The position numbers and the translations under genes are program-made. Below are positions 1 through 5,016 of a stretch of 5,387 nt of DNA, piece after piece. Positions within the stretch are counted from its first letter, which is position 1. The number at the start of each line of letters is the position of its first letter. Source of the DNA: Streptosporangiaceae bacterium (GTDB lineage Bacteria > Actinomycetota > Actinomycetes > Streptosporangiales > Streptosporangiaceae). The notes under the pieces were generated by a model, which was not told the DNA's origin, did not search any database, and was given only the letters and a program-made list of their open reading frames with translations. The DNA is taken from positions 1 to 5,387 of the forward strand of contig JASHXW010000330.1 of assembly GCA_030043395.1 (NCBI GenBank), in the 5' to 3' direction.

Positions 1-1804
1 GGCGGCCGCGCGAGGTCAGCACGCCGATCGTGCCCCGAGCCGTGGACGACACGGCCGAGACGATGACGTCGTGGGCAGAACGTGGCTCATTGAACTTGCC
101 GTGAGCCTTGCCCGGCGCCTGGCGGACGGCACTGCGGGAGGGAGCTTGTTCCGCGTCTTGATCGTCGCCTGCGTCGGTCAGCTCCAGCTGGCCGGCACTG
201 CGCGCGGGAGTCCTGGCGAGCAGGCCCGCTGACGACAGCAGCACGGTACACGGATCGTCGGCCACCTCCAGCGGCACGGCTGCCGTGCGCGGAGCGCCAC
301 TGCCCTCCAGCAGGACCGTGCGGCGGGGCGTGCCGAACCGCTGGGCGACGTCAGCCAGCTCGGCGGAGACCAGCTCGCGCAGCTTGGCGTCGGACTCCAG
401 TATGGCCGTGAGCTCGGCGATCTCCTCGCGCAGCGTCTCGCCCTCGCGCTCGAGCTCGAGCTTGTCGTACCTGGTCAGGCGCCGCAGCGGGGTGTCGAGT
501 ATGTACTGGGCCTGGACCTGGGACAAGTCGAAGATCGCCATCAGCCGCTCTTTGGCCGCCGCCGCGTCGTCGCTGGTCCTGATGACCTGGATGACCTCGT
601 CGATGTTGAGCAGGGCGATGATCAGGCCGTCCACGAGGTGCAGCCGGTCCATGCGCTTGGCTCGGCGGAACTCAGTACGGCGCCTGACGACGTCGAGGCG
701 GTGCTCGACGTAGATCTGGAGCAGGTCCCGCAGGCCAAGCACCCTCGGCTTGCCGTCGACGAGCGCGACGTTGTTGATCCCGAACGTGTCTTCCATCGGA
801 GTCAGCCGGTACAGCTCTTCGAGCAAGGCGTCCGGGTGGAAGCCGTTGCGGACCTCGATCACCAGCCGCAGGCCGTGATGGCGGTCGGTCAGGTCCTTCA
901 GGTCGGAGACTCCGTTGAGCTTCTTCGCCTGGACTAGCTCCCTGATCCTGTCCACGACCTTCTCCGGGCCGACCCCGTAGGGAAGCTCGGTCACCACGAT
1001 GCCGGTGCGACGGGCGCTGACCTGCTCGATCCTGGCGGACGCGCGGGTTCGGAAGATGCCGCGGCCGCTCTCGTAGGCCTCCCTGATCCCGTCCAGGCCC
1101 ACGATCTTGCCGCCGGTGGGCAGGTCCGGGCCCGGGACGTACCGCATCAGGTCGTCCAGCGTCGCATCCGGGTTCTCGATCAGGTGCCGGGCGGCCGCGA
1201 TTACCTCGCCGAGGTTGTGCGACGGCATGTTCGTGGCCATGCCGACCGCGATCCCCGATGCCCCGTTGACCAGCAGGTTGGGTATGCCGGAAGGCAGCAC
1301 CTGCGGCTGGACCTCGGTGCCGTCGTAGTTCGGCTCGAAGTCGACGGTGTTCTCGTCAAGAGAGGCAGTCATCTCCATGGCGGCATCGGTCAGGCGCGCC
1401 TCGGTGTAGCGCATCGCCGCCGGAGCGTCCCCGCCGACCCCGCCGAAGTTGCCGTGCCCGTCGATGAGCGGAAGTCGCATGGTGAACGGCTGGGCCATCC
1501 GCACGAGCGCGTCGTAGATCGCGCCGTCGCCATGCGGGTGCAGGCGCCCCATCACGTCGCCGACTACGCGGGCGCACTTGACATGCGCCCGGTCCGGGCG
1601 CAGCCCCATCTCCGACATCTGGTACAAGATGCGGCGCTGCACCGGCTTGAGGCCGTCGCGGGCGTCGGGGAGCGCGCGCTGGTAGATCACCGAGTACGCG
1701 TACTCGAGGTAGCTGCCTCGCATCTCCTCGGTGACGTCGATGTCGACGATGTTCTCCTCGAAGTCCTCAGGGGGCGGAGGAGTTGTCCTGGTGCCTCGTG
1801 CCAT
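1..1804 (-). CDS. parC: DNA topoisomerase IV subunit A (ParC), 5' 601 codons; 3' end beyond the window
   Basis: This is the cutting and rejoining subunit of a type IIA topoisomerase, which with ParE (not in the window) passes one duplex through another to separate and relax daughter chromosomes. I read 601 uninterrupted codons. The quinolone-region motif [10 protein letters not shown] is at residues 89-98. The catalytic tyrosine is Tyr133 in [28 protein letters not shown] lies at 184-201, PGPDLPTGG at about 224-232, and [10 protein letters not shown] at 342-351. A coiled-coil segment and the first blade of the C-terminal beta-pinwheel follow ([14 protein letters not shown], then [21 protein letters not shown]). 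From memory, the N-terminus ([10 protein letters not shown]) and the wording throughout match Streptomyces ParC better than GyrA. Streptomyces ParC is about 820 residues, so roughly 200 are missing at the left edge. Start: ATG at 1804 ([12 protein letters not shown]) fits the family; an in-frame ATG at 1813 would add three residues. Neither has a good Shine-Dalgarno. Oddities: Gly94 in the quinolone region and a long acidic/basic linker at about 533-574. Annotation pipelines could label it gyrA. Confidence 0.93.
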   Translation of the reverse strand, partial: MARGTRTTPPPPEDFEENIVDIDVTEEMRGSYLEYAYSVIYQRALPDARDGLKPVQRRILYQMSEMGLRPDRAHVKCARVVGDVMGRLHPHGDGAIYDALVRMAQPFTMRLPLIDGHGNFGGVGGDAPAAMRYTEARLTDAAMEMTASLDENTVDFEPNYDGTEVQPQVLPSGIPNLLVNGASGIAVGMATNMPSHNLGEVIAAARHLIENPDATLDDLMRYVPGPDLPTGGKIVGLDGIREAYESGRGIFRTRASARIEQVSARRTGIVVTELPYGVGPEKVVDRIRELVQAKKLNGVSDLKDLTDRHHGLRLVIEVRNGFHPDALLEELYRLTPMEDTFGINNVALVDGKPRVLGLRDLLQIYVEHRLDVVRRRTEFRRAKRMDRLHLVDGLIIALLNIDEVIQVIRTSDDAAAAKERLMAIFDLSQVQAQYILDTPLRRLTRYDKLELEREGETLREEIAELTAILESDAKLRELVSAELADVAQRFGTPRRTVLLEGSGAPRTAAVPLEVADDPCTVLLSSAGLLARTPARSAGQLELTDAGDDQDAEQAPSRSAVRQAPGKAHGKFNEPRSAHDVIVSAVSSTARGTIGVLTSRGR

Positions 1805-1992
1805 GACCGCCATTGTGCCGCGTTGGCAGTGCGTGGGGCGACGACGACGCACCGCACGGAGTGAGGAGGCAGTGAAGGTTGGCGGGGCGGGGCTGGGCTG
1901 CGCGGACACTGCGGTTGGAGCGGCGAGTTCTGGCGCCCCGGGCGGTGAAGGTCATGGTCTCGTGTGATGTGTGGCGGGCACAATGACTGATA

Positions 1993-2014
1993 GGTTCGCC
2001 ATCTGGCGTCAACC
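1993..2014. repeat. Imperfect inverted repeat upstream of the first DUF4190 gene
   Basis: GGTT-CGCC at 1993-2000 is complementary to GGCG (2005-2008) and AACC (2011-2014). This gives two 4-bp stem segments around a 4-nt loop, with a 2-nt bulge at 2009-2010. It lies 57 bases before the chosen start, so it could be an operator or part of the mRNA leader. It is short, and chance cannot be excluded. Confidence 0.35.
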
Positions 2015-2021
2015 GACGTCG

Positions 2022-2047
2022 TGCCCGGGTGCGCGCGTGTCCCGGCA
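2022..2047. repeat. Short bulged inverted repeat in the leader of the first DUF4190 gene
   Basis: TGCCCGGG at 2022-2029 can pair with CCCGGCA at 2041-2047 if one C is bulged, giving 7 pairs around an 11-nt GC-rich loop. It ends 23 bases before the ATG at 2071. In a transcript it could form a leader hairpin, but GC-rich DNA makes such structures often by chance. Confidence 0.25.
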
Positions 2048-2070
2048 AAGCTTCGATGATGGGCGGGGCC

Positions 2071-2790
2071 ATGAGTTTTCCTGATCAGGGCCAGGGGCGG
2101 CCCGGCGATTCTGGGCAGCAGGGCGGCTGGGGGCAGCCCGCGCCTGGCTGGGGCCAGCAAGGCGGTTACTCCGATCCGGGAAGCGCTGGCCAGCAGGGCT
2201 CAGGACAGGGTTCAGGACAGGGTTCAGGTCAGGGTGCGGGTCAGGGTTGGGGCCAGCAGGCGCCCAGCAATCCAGCTGGCAGCGGCTGGGGTCAGCAGGA
2301 CGCGTACACCAACCCGACTGGCGGCGGCGCGCCGGATTACCAGCAGGGTGGCGGTTACCAGCAGGGTGGCGGTTACCAGCAGGGTGGCGGTTACCAGCAG
2401 CCGGGCGGTTACCAGCAAGCGGGCGCGTACCAGCAGGGTGGCGGGTACCCGCAGGGCTACCAGCAGCCCGGATACCCGCAGCCGGGCGGCTACCAGGGCG
2501 GCATGCCCGCGTGGAGCGGCGGACCTGGGTACCAGGGCGCTCCGCAGACCAACGGCCTTGCGACGGCGTCCCTCGTGTGCGGGATCGTGCAGATCATCTT
2601 CGGGATCCTCTGCATCCCGGCCATCATCTGCGGCCACATTGCGCGTAAGCAGATCCGGCAGACGGGCGAGCAGGGCGCCGGCATGGCACTTGCCGGGCTG
2701 ATTCTGGGCTATGTCGGCCTAGTCGTCTGGATAATTCTTACCTTCGTAATTATCGGGGCAATTACCTCGGTACATACCGGCACCAGTTAG
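2071..2790 (+). CDS. DUF4190-type membrane protein with a Gly/Gln/Tyr-rich low-complexity head
   Basis: A 239-residue protein of unknown function. Residues 1-160 are low complexity: Gly, Gln, Ser, Pro and regularly spaced aromatics. QGSG repeats lie at about 42-60 and YQQGGG-type repeats at 90-131, with seven tyrosines exactly six apart (90 to 126). After Arg10 there is no Lys or Arg until Arg192. Residues 161-235 fit the DUF4190 pattern: [11 protein letters not shown] opens a hydrophobic stretch (about 163-190), then [12 protein letters not shown] (191-202), then a second membrane span (about 204-231). Two spans with the basic loop ARKQIRQ inside would place the long head and the tail on the opposite face, but topology is not certain. 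No signal peptide is visible. Start: ATG 2071 gives MSFPDQGQG, a plausible beginning. In-frame ATGs at 2056 and 2059 would add four or five residues. GGGCGGGG just before 2071 is a poor ribosome site, so the choice is soft. A related gene lies 367 bases downstream on the same strand. Confidence 0.85.
   Translation: MSFPDQGQGRPGDSGQQGGWGQPAPGWGQQGGYSDPGSAGQQGSGQGSGQGSGQGAGQGWGQQAPSNPAGSGWGQQDAYTNPTGGGAPDYQQGGGYQQGGGYQQGGGYQQPGGYQQAGAYQQGGGYPQGYQQPGYPQPGGYQGGMPAWSGGPGYQGAPQTNGLATASLVCGIVQIIFGILCIPAIICGHIARKQIRQTGEQGAGMALAGLILGYVGLVVWIILTFVIIGAITSVHTGTS
2194..2253 (+). repeat. 12-bp tandem repeat encoding Gln-Gly-Ser-Gly units
   Basis: Five 12-bp units begin at 2194, 2206, 2218, 2230 and 2242, each starting with CAGGG. 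Units 2 and 3 differ only in their last base (CAGGGTTCAGGA against CAGGGTTCAGGT). Unit 1 has one change from unit 2, and units 4 and 5 diverge further. The array is in frame within the first DUF4190 gene and encodes [20 protein letters not shown]. Near-identity at synonymous positions suggests recent copying rather than selection for amino acids alone. Confidence 0.85.
2338..2445 (+). repeat. 18-bp tandem repeat encoding Tyr-Gln-Gln-Gly-Gly-Gly units
   Basis: Six 18-bp units start at the tyrosine codons 2338, 2356, 2374, 2392, 2410 and 2428. The first three are identical (TACCAGCAGGGTGGCGGT). The fourth has CCG for the first GGT, the fifth has CAA GCG and a changed last codon, and the sixth differs only in its last base. 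Degenerate units of 12 to 18 bases continue to about 2500. The unit length is a multiple of three, so gain or loss of units by slippage would keep the reading frame. Confidence 0.92.
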
Positions 2791-2803
2791 CCCCTTCGCT
2801 ATC

Positions 2804-2820
2804 CCGCGCAGGCTGCGCGG
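2804..2820 (+). terminator. GC-rich hairpin just after the first DUF4190 gene, possible terminator
   Basis: CCGCGCA (2804-2810) pairs perfectly with TGCGCGG (2814-2820) around a 3-nt loop, starting 13 bases after the stop codon at 2790. No T run follows. Actinobacterial terminators often lack a U tract, so a terminator or 3'-end stabiliser is plausible from position and strength. This is not proven. Confidence 0.45.
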
Positions 2821-2863
2821 CCCGCTCACCCCGTGTGGGCCCCGCGACGCGCAGGATTCGGCA

Positions 2864-2915
2864 ACAACGATGGCGCTGCGCTGTTGTGATGACAACAGCG
2901 CAGCGCCATCGTTGT
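2864..2915. repeat. Perfect 24-bp inverted repeat with a 4-nt GATG loop
   Basis: Left arm 2864-2887 and right arm 2892-2915 are exact reverse complements, separated by GATG (2888-2891). As RNA or cruciform DNA this is a very stable 24-bp stem, with AC-rich ends (ACAACG at the foot, ACAACAG at the top of the right arm) and a GC-rich middle. It starts 74 bases after the stop of the upstream gene and ends 242 bases before the start of the downstream gene. No T run follows on either side and no target-site duplication is evident. It may be a strong factor-independent terminator without a U tract, an RNA-processing or stability element, or a protein-binding site. A perfect stem of this length is far beyond chance. 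Confidence 0.95.
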
Positions 2916-3038
2916 GATTGAGGAGTACGGCGCTGCGGTTCTGCGGGCAGGTCAGCCGTCGTAGGGTTGTGCGGGGCACGTTGGCCGCGGATAGTTGCTG
3001 CGCGGGTGGCGATGCTCTTGCGGCCCGGATAACATGCG

Positions 3039-3076
3039 GAATTGTCAAAGGCCTTTTTTGCGGCCGAATTCTTTTT
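3039..3076 (+). terminator. AT-rich island: interrupted hairpin followed by T5, possible terminator or attenuator
   Basis: GAATT (3039-3043) can pair with AATTC (3067-3071), and the inner GGCC (3050-3053) with GGCC (3062-3065), across an internal loop of 6 and 1 nt. A T5 run (3072-3076) follows directly. A T6 run (3054-3059) sits in the apical loop. Such T runs are scarce in this GC-rich window. The shape is that of a weak intrinsic terminator or leader attenuator upstream of the second DUF4190 gene. It could instead be an AT-rich promoter element, since TTGTCA at 3042-3047 resembles a -35. Confidence 0.35.
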
Positions 3077-3141
3077 CCTGGGCGTCGCCGATCCTTCGTC
3101 CGTGTTGCGGGCGTCAGGCAGGCAGTGAGCGCGTTCGTAAC

Positions 3142-3151
3142 GGGGAGGGAG
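3142..3151 (+). promoter_or_regulatory. Strong ribosome-binding site that decides a TTG start
   Basis: GGGGAGGGAG contains a perfect GGAGG core (3144-3148). It lies 9 bases before TTG at 3158 and 18 bases before the first in-frame ATG at 3167. The spacing favours TTG as the start. An in-frame GTG at 3125 lies upstream of this site and has only a weak match of its own. Confidence 0.7.
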
Positions 3152-3157
3152 TCGGAT

Positions 3158-4168
3158 TTGCCCGGCATGTCGTGGGAGCACGAGGCCGAGGCCCGAGCGG
3201 CCCTGAGCGCTATCGTCAGTGATCCCGAATACGGTGAAGCGGCTCTGTGCAGTGCGCAGACGCTGTCCAACTTGCTGAAGGACCTGCTGCCCGACGCGCC
3301 GCGGGAGAAGCGAATCCTGGTAGCCGCGGCCGAGGCCGGGCTGGCCGAGACGCTGCGCGAGCACGTTGCCCAGGGCATGGATCCTGGAACGGCGATCAGG
3401 CTGAGCGCGTCGTCGCTGGAGAACTCCGCGCCCTTCCCGCCTGAAGCCTGCACCTGGGTGGCGGGCGAGATCGCCAGCGCGATGGGCATCAGCCAGCCGG
3501 CCAGCAACCCTGGCAGTACCCAGGCTAGGTCGCCGCAGGGCTATGACGTAGTGGGCGGCGCATCGACCAAGATCCCTGGCCAATCAGGCAGCGAATCCTC
3601 GGGCACCGATCCACAAGGCGCTGCGCGGGCCGAGCCCGGCCAGTACCAAGGTTCACCCCAGGGCCAGCAGTTCCCGCTCCAGGGTTCAGGTCACGCGAAT
3701 CAGGCACCGCTGCAAGGGTCGGCGACGCCGTATCAGCCGCCCGGGTACCAGCCGCCCGGATACCAGCCGCCCGACTACCAGGCAGCTGGCCAGGCAGCCG
3801 GATATCAGGTGGCTGGTCAACAGAACCCGCAGCAGAACAGCCCGATCTTCCCGCCGCCGGGACCTGCCCAGGCGTACCCGCCGGCGGGGTCGCCCTATTC
3901 CTCGCCTAGGAAAAACCCGCTCGCGATCGCGGCGCTGGTCTGCGGATGCGCCCAGTTCGTGCTCTGGTTCATCATCCTCGTCCCGGGCTTCCTGGCGGCC
4001 ATCGCGGCGCTGATCTGCGGCATCCTCGCCTTCCGCCAGATCAAGGCCAGCGGAGAGGCGGGTAACGGCATGGCTGTGGCCGGCATAACCCTTGGCGGGC
4101 TCGGGGTGTTTGGCGGCCTGTTGTTGATCGTGATCATCGGCATTGGAGCCTCGACTCACCACCACTAA
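3158..4168 (+). CDS. Membrane protein: N-terminal helical domain, Pro/Gln/Tyr-rich linker, C-terminal DUF4190-type domain
   Basis: 336 residues from the TTG at 3158, chosen for its ribosome site; ATG 3167 would shorten it by three. The function is unknown. Residues 4-112 look like a compact alpha-helical domain (SAIVSDPEYG, NLLKDLLPDAPRE at 38-50, ILVAAAEAGLAETLREHV at 53-70, GMDPGTAIRLSASSL at 73-87, and ACTWVAGEIASAMG at 97-110). This reminds me of helical modules attached to other domains in actinobacterial multidomain proteins, but I cannot name the family. Residues 113-250 are disordered and rich in Gln, Pro, Gly and Ser, with YQPPG repeats at 192-207. Residues 253-330 are a DUF4190-type domain: NPLAIAALVCGC, a long hydrophobic stretch (about 255-298, possibly two spans), RQIKASGEAGNGMAVAG (303-319 region), and a last span (about 311-330). 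It ends in ASTHHH. It shares LVCG, ICG and xRQI...GE.G.GMA.AG with the upstream protein, so the two anchors are paralogous; the N-terminal domain is unique to this one. Confidence 0.82.
   Translation: MPGMSWEHEAEARAALSAIVSDPEYGEAALCSAQTLSNLLKDLLPDAPREKRILVAAAEAGLAETLREHVAQGMDPGTAIRLSASSLENSAPFPPEACTWVAGEIASAMGISQPASNPGSTQARSPQGYDVVGGASTKIPGQSGSESSGTDPQGAARAEPGQYQGSPQGQQFPLQGSGHANQAPLQGSATPYQPPGYQPPGYQPPDYQAAGQAAGYQVAGQQNPQQNSPIFPPPGPAQAYPPAGSPYSSPRKNPLAIAALVCGCAQFVLWFIILVPGFLAAIAALICGILAFRQIKASGEAGNGMAVAGITLGGLGVFGGLLLIVIIGIGASTHHH
3731..3775 (+). repeat. 15-bp tandem repeat encoding Tyr-Gln-Pro-Pro-Gly units
   Basis: Three 15-bp units start at 3731, 3746 and 3761. They read TATCAGCCGCCCGGG, TACCAGCCGCCCGGA and TACCAGCCGCCCGAC, with a fourth partial unit (TACCAG) at 3776. 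They encode YQPPG, YQPPG, YQPPD. The array is in frame inside the disordered linker of the second DUF4190 protein. It parallels, but does not match, the 18-bp array in the upstream gene, so each paralog seems to have expanded its own Tyr-Gln repeat. Confidence 0.88.
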
Positions 4169-4199
4169 CCAAGCCGACCTTGAGTTCATCGGACGTGCC

Positions 4200-4244
4200 C
4201 GGCCTGATCGGGTCTGAGCAAGCTGATCGGGCCTGATCAGGTCG
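4200..4244. terminator. Probable terminator between convergent genes
   Basis: Positions 4200-4212 can pair with 4232-4244 to form a 13-bp stem with two G-U wobbles when read as plus-strand RNA; the loop is 19 nt. It starts 31 bases after the stop of the second DUF4190 gene. On the minus strand the wobbles become C-A mismatches, so the stem favours ending plus-strand transcripts. The right arm contains the palindrome CCTGATCAGG (4232-4241) and overlaps the stop codon of the dehydrogenase gene (4237-4239). No T run follows. Confidence 0.5.
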
Positions 4245-5016
4245 CGGAGAAGCCTCCGTCGACGAAGATCAGCTGTCCGGTCACGTAGTCGCTCGCGCTG
4301 CTGGCCAGGAAGACGGCCACTCCCTCGAAGTCGGACGGCTGGCCGTTGCGGCCGAGCATCGTCCGCGCTGCCAGCGCCGCCGAGCGCACTGGATCAGACG
4401 AGACTTCCCTGGTCATCGGGGTGGCCACGAACCCAGGGACGACGGCGTTGCAACACACGCCTGACGGCGTCCATGCCTCGGCCTGTGACCTGGTTAGCGA
4501 GACCAGGCCACCCTTGGATGCTCCATAGCCACCGCTGTTGCCGAACGCCCTGATCGACTGCTGGGATGCGACGTTGATGATCCGGCCCCAGCCGCGCGCA
4601 GCCATTCCCGGGGCGAAGTGCTGCCCGAGCAAGAACGGCGCCGTCAGGTTGACGTCCATGCAGCGGTCCCACTCGTCGAGCGTGAGCATCGGCAGCGGTG
4701 GCCTGATGTTGATGCCGGCCGAGTTGAGGAGTATGTCGGGCTCACCGAAGATCCCTGCTACCTGCTCGGCTGCCCGCCGGATCCTGGCGCGCTCACCAAG
4801 ATCCGCGCAGACCCGGCCCGCGGTGCCGCCTGCCGACCTGATCTCGTTCACGGCCTCGTCGAGCGCGCCTGCATGGCGTGCGACGAGGACCACCCGTGCG
4901 CCAGCGCCGGCGAGGGCGCTGGCCATCGCTTTTCCTATGCCAGAGCTGCCGCCGGTGACGACAGCGACCCGGCCTTCGAGCGAGAAGAGCCGGTCCAGGT
5001 AATCGGTCACGGCCAC
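4237..5016 (-). CDS. Short-chain dehydrogenase/reductase, gluconate 5-dehydrogenase-like
   Basis: A 259-residue cytosolic classical SDR with a Rossmann fold, expected to oxidise an alcohol or reduce a ketone using NAD(P)(H). The cofactor motif TGGSSGIG is at 21-28. NSAG at 98-101 replaces the usual NNAG. The catalytic residues are Asn123 (DVNL), Ser151, Tyr164 and Lys168 (YGASK). PGFVATPMT is at 194-202 and the typical ending DYVTGQLIFVDGG at 243-255. Arg47 after the second beta strand (VLVARHA) leans towards NADP(H). GINIRPPL after the NSAG motif, the FSLEGRVAVVTGG opening and the length resemble gluconate 5-dehydrogenase and 2-deoxygluconate dehydrogenases, but SDR substrates are not safely predicted from such resemblance. 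The start is GTG at 5016; a second in-frame GTG lies at 5010. Neither has a Shine-Dalgarno, and no ATG is available, because an in-frame stop lies at 5065-5067. It follows the upstream membrane-protein gene by 48 bases and is probably in the same transcript. Confidence 0.93.
   Translation of the reverse strand: MAVTDYLDRLFSLEGRVAVVTGGSSGIGKAMASALAGAGARVVLVARHAGALDEAVNEIRSAGGTAGRVCADLGERARIRRAAEQVAGIFGEPDILLNSAGINIRPPLPMLTLDEWDRCMDVNLTAPFLLGQHFAPGMAARGWGRIINVASQQSIRAFGNSGGYGASKGGLVSLTRSQAEAWTPSGVCCNAVVPGFVATPMTREVSSDPVRSAALAARTMLGRNGQPSDFEGVAVFLASSASDYVTGQLIFVDGGFSAT

Larger units (their letters stand above)
1805..2070. promoter_or_regulatory. Divergent intergenic region between parC and the first DUF4190 gene
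   Basis: This 266-bp gap separates two divergently transcribed genes, so promoters for both must lie in it or within the upstream genes. I see no convincing pair of -35 and -10 boxes. The hexamer TAGGTT at 1991-1996 fits the loose actinobacterial TANNNT pattern and faces the DUF4190 gene, but no good -35 precedes it. Two imperfect inverted repeats sit close to the DUF4190 start and are described separately. No RNA gene or credible small ORF was found here. Confidence 0.4.
2791..3157. other. 367-bp gap between the two DUF4190 genes, rich in secondary structure
   Basis: No convincing gene lies here. The open frame of the downstream gene does extend back to a TTG at 2918, but that stretch (2918-3157) lacks protein-like features. 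The gap holds a GC-rich hairpin (2804-2820), a perfect 24-bp inverted repeat (2864-2915), and an AT-rich island with a hairpin and T run (3039-3076). The ribosome site of the second gene (3142-3151) closes it. A promoter for the second gene is expected here. TAACAT at 3030-3035 fits TANNNT, and TTGTCA at 3042-3047 resembles a -35, but neither has a convincing partner box. Confidence 0.6.

Noticed and set aside
2..1804. Calling the topoisomerase gyrA
   Set aside because: Motifs alone do not separate the two, but the N-terminal [10 protein letters not shown] and overall wording match actinobacterial ParC as I remember it. The adjoining genes are also not the usual gyrB-gyrA context. The left-edge sequence would settle it.
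1184..1864. Long plus-strand open frame (226 codons) opposite parC
   Set aside because: It is antisense to an unmistakable ParC sequence. Its composition is that of a shadow frame in GC-rich DNA, and it has no recognisable domain.
2338..2500. CRISPR-like array
   Set aside because: The repeats are direct, contiguous, in frame and without spacers. They are protein-coding tandem repeats.
2864..2915. Inverted repeat as the ends of an insertion sequence or a full MITE
   Set aside because: The arms are separated by only 4 nt, there is no cargo and no flanking target duplication is visible. A dispersed palindrome remains possible but cannot be tested from one copy.
3044..3049. Perfect TTGACA -35 box on the minus strand
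   Set aside because: No TANNNT box lies 16-19 bases downstream, and the only minus-strand frames it would serve are shadows.
3021..3050. lac-operator-like words (GGATAACA, GGAATTG) near 3027-3044
   Set aside because: The similarity is short, the arrangement is not that of the operator, and there is no lac context in a high-GC actinomycete.
2918..3157. N-terminal extension of the second DUF4190 gene back to TTG 2918
   Set aside because: The added 80 residues are Cys/Arg-rich without structure, there is no ribosome site, and a perfect GGAGG sits just before TTG 3158.
2719..3583. Minus-strand open frames of 262 and 273 codons across the gap and the second DUF4190 gene
   Set aside because: They run antisense to the helical domain and end inside the first DUF4190 gene. 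They have no domain pattern and pass through the perfect inverted repeat, so they are frame shadows.
4538..5002. Plus-strand open frame of 154 codons opposite the dehydrogenase
   Set aside because: It is antisense to a complete SDR with all catalytic motifs, and it has no features of its own.
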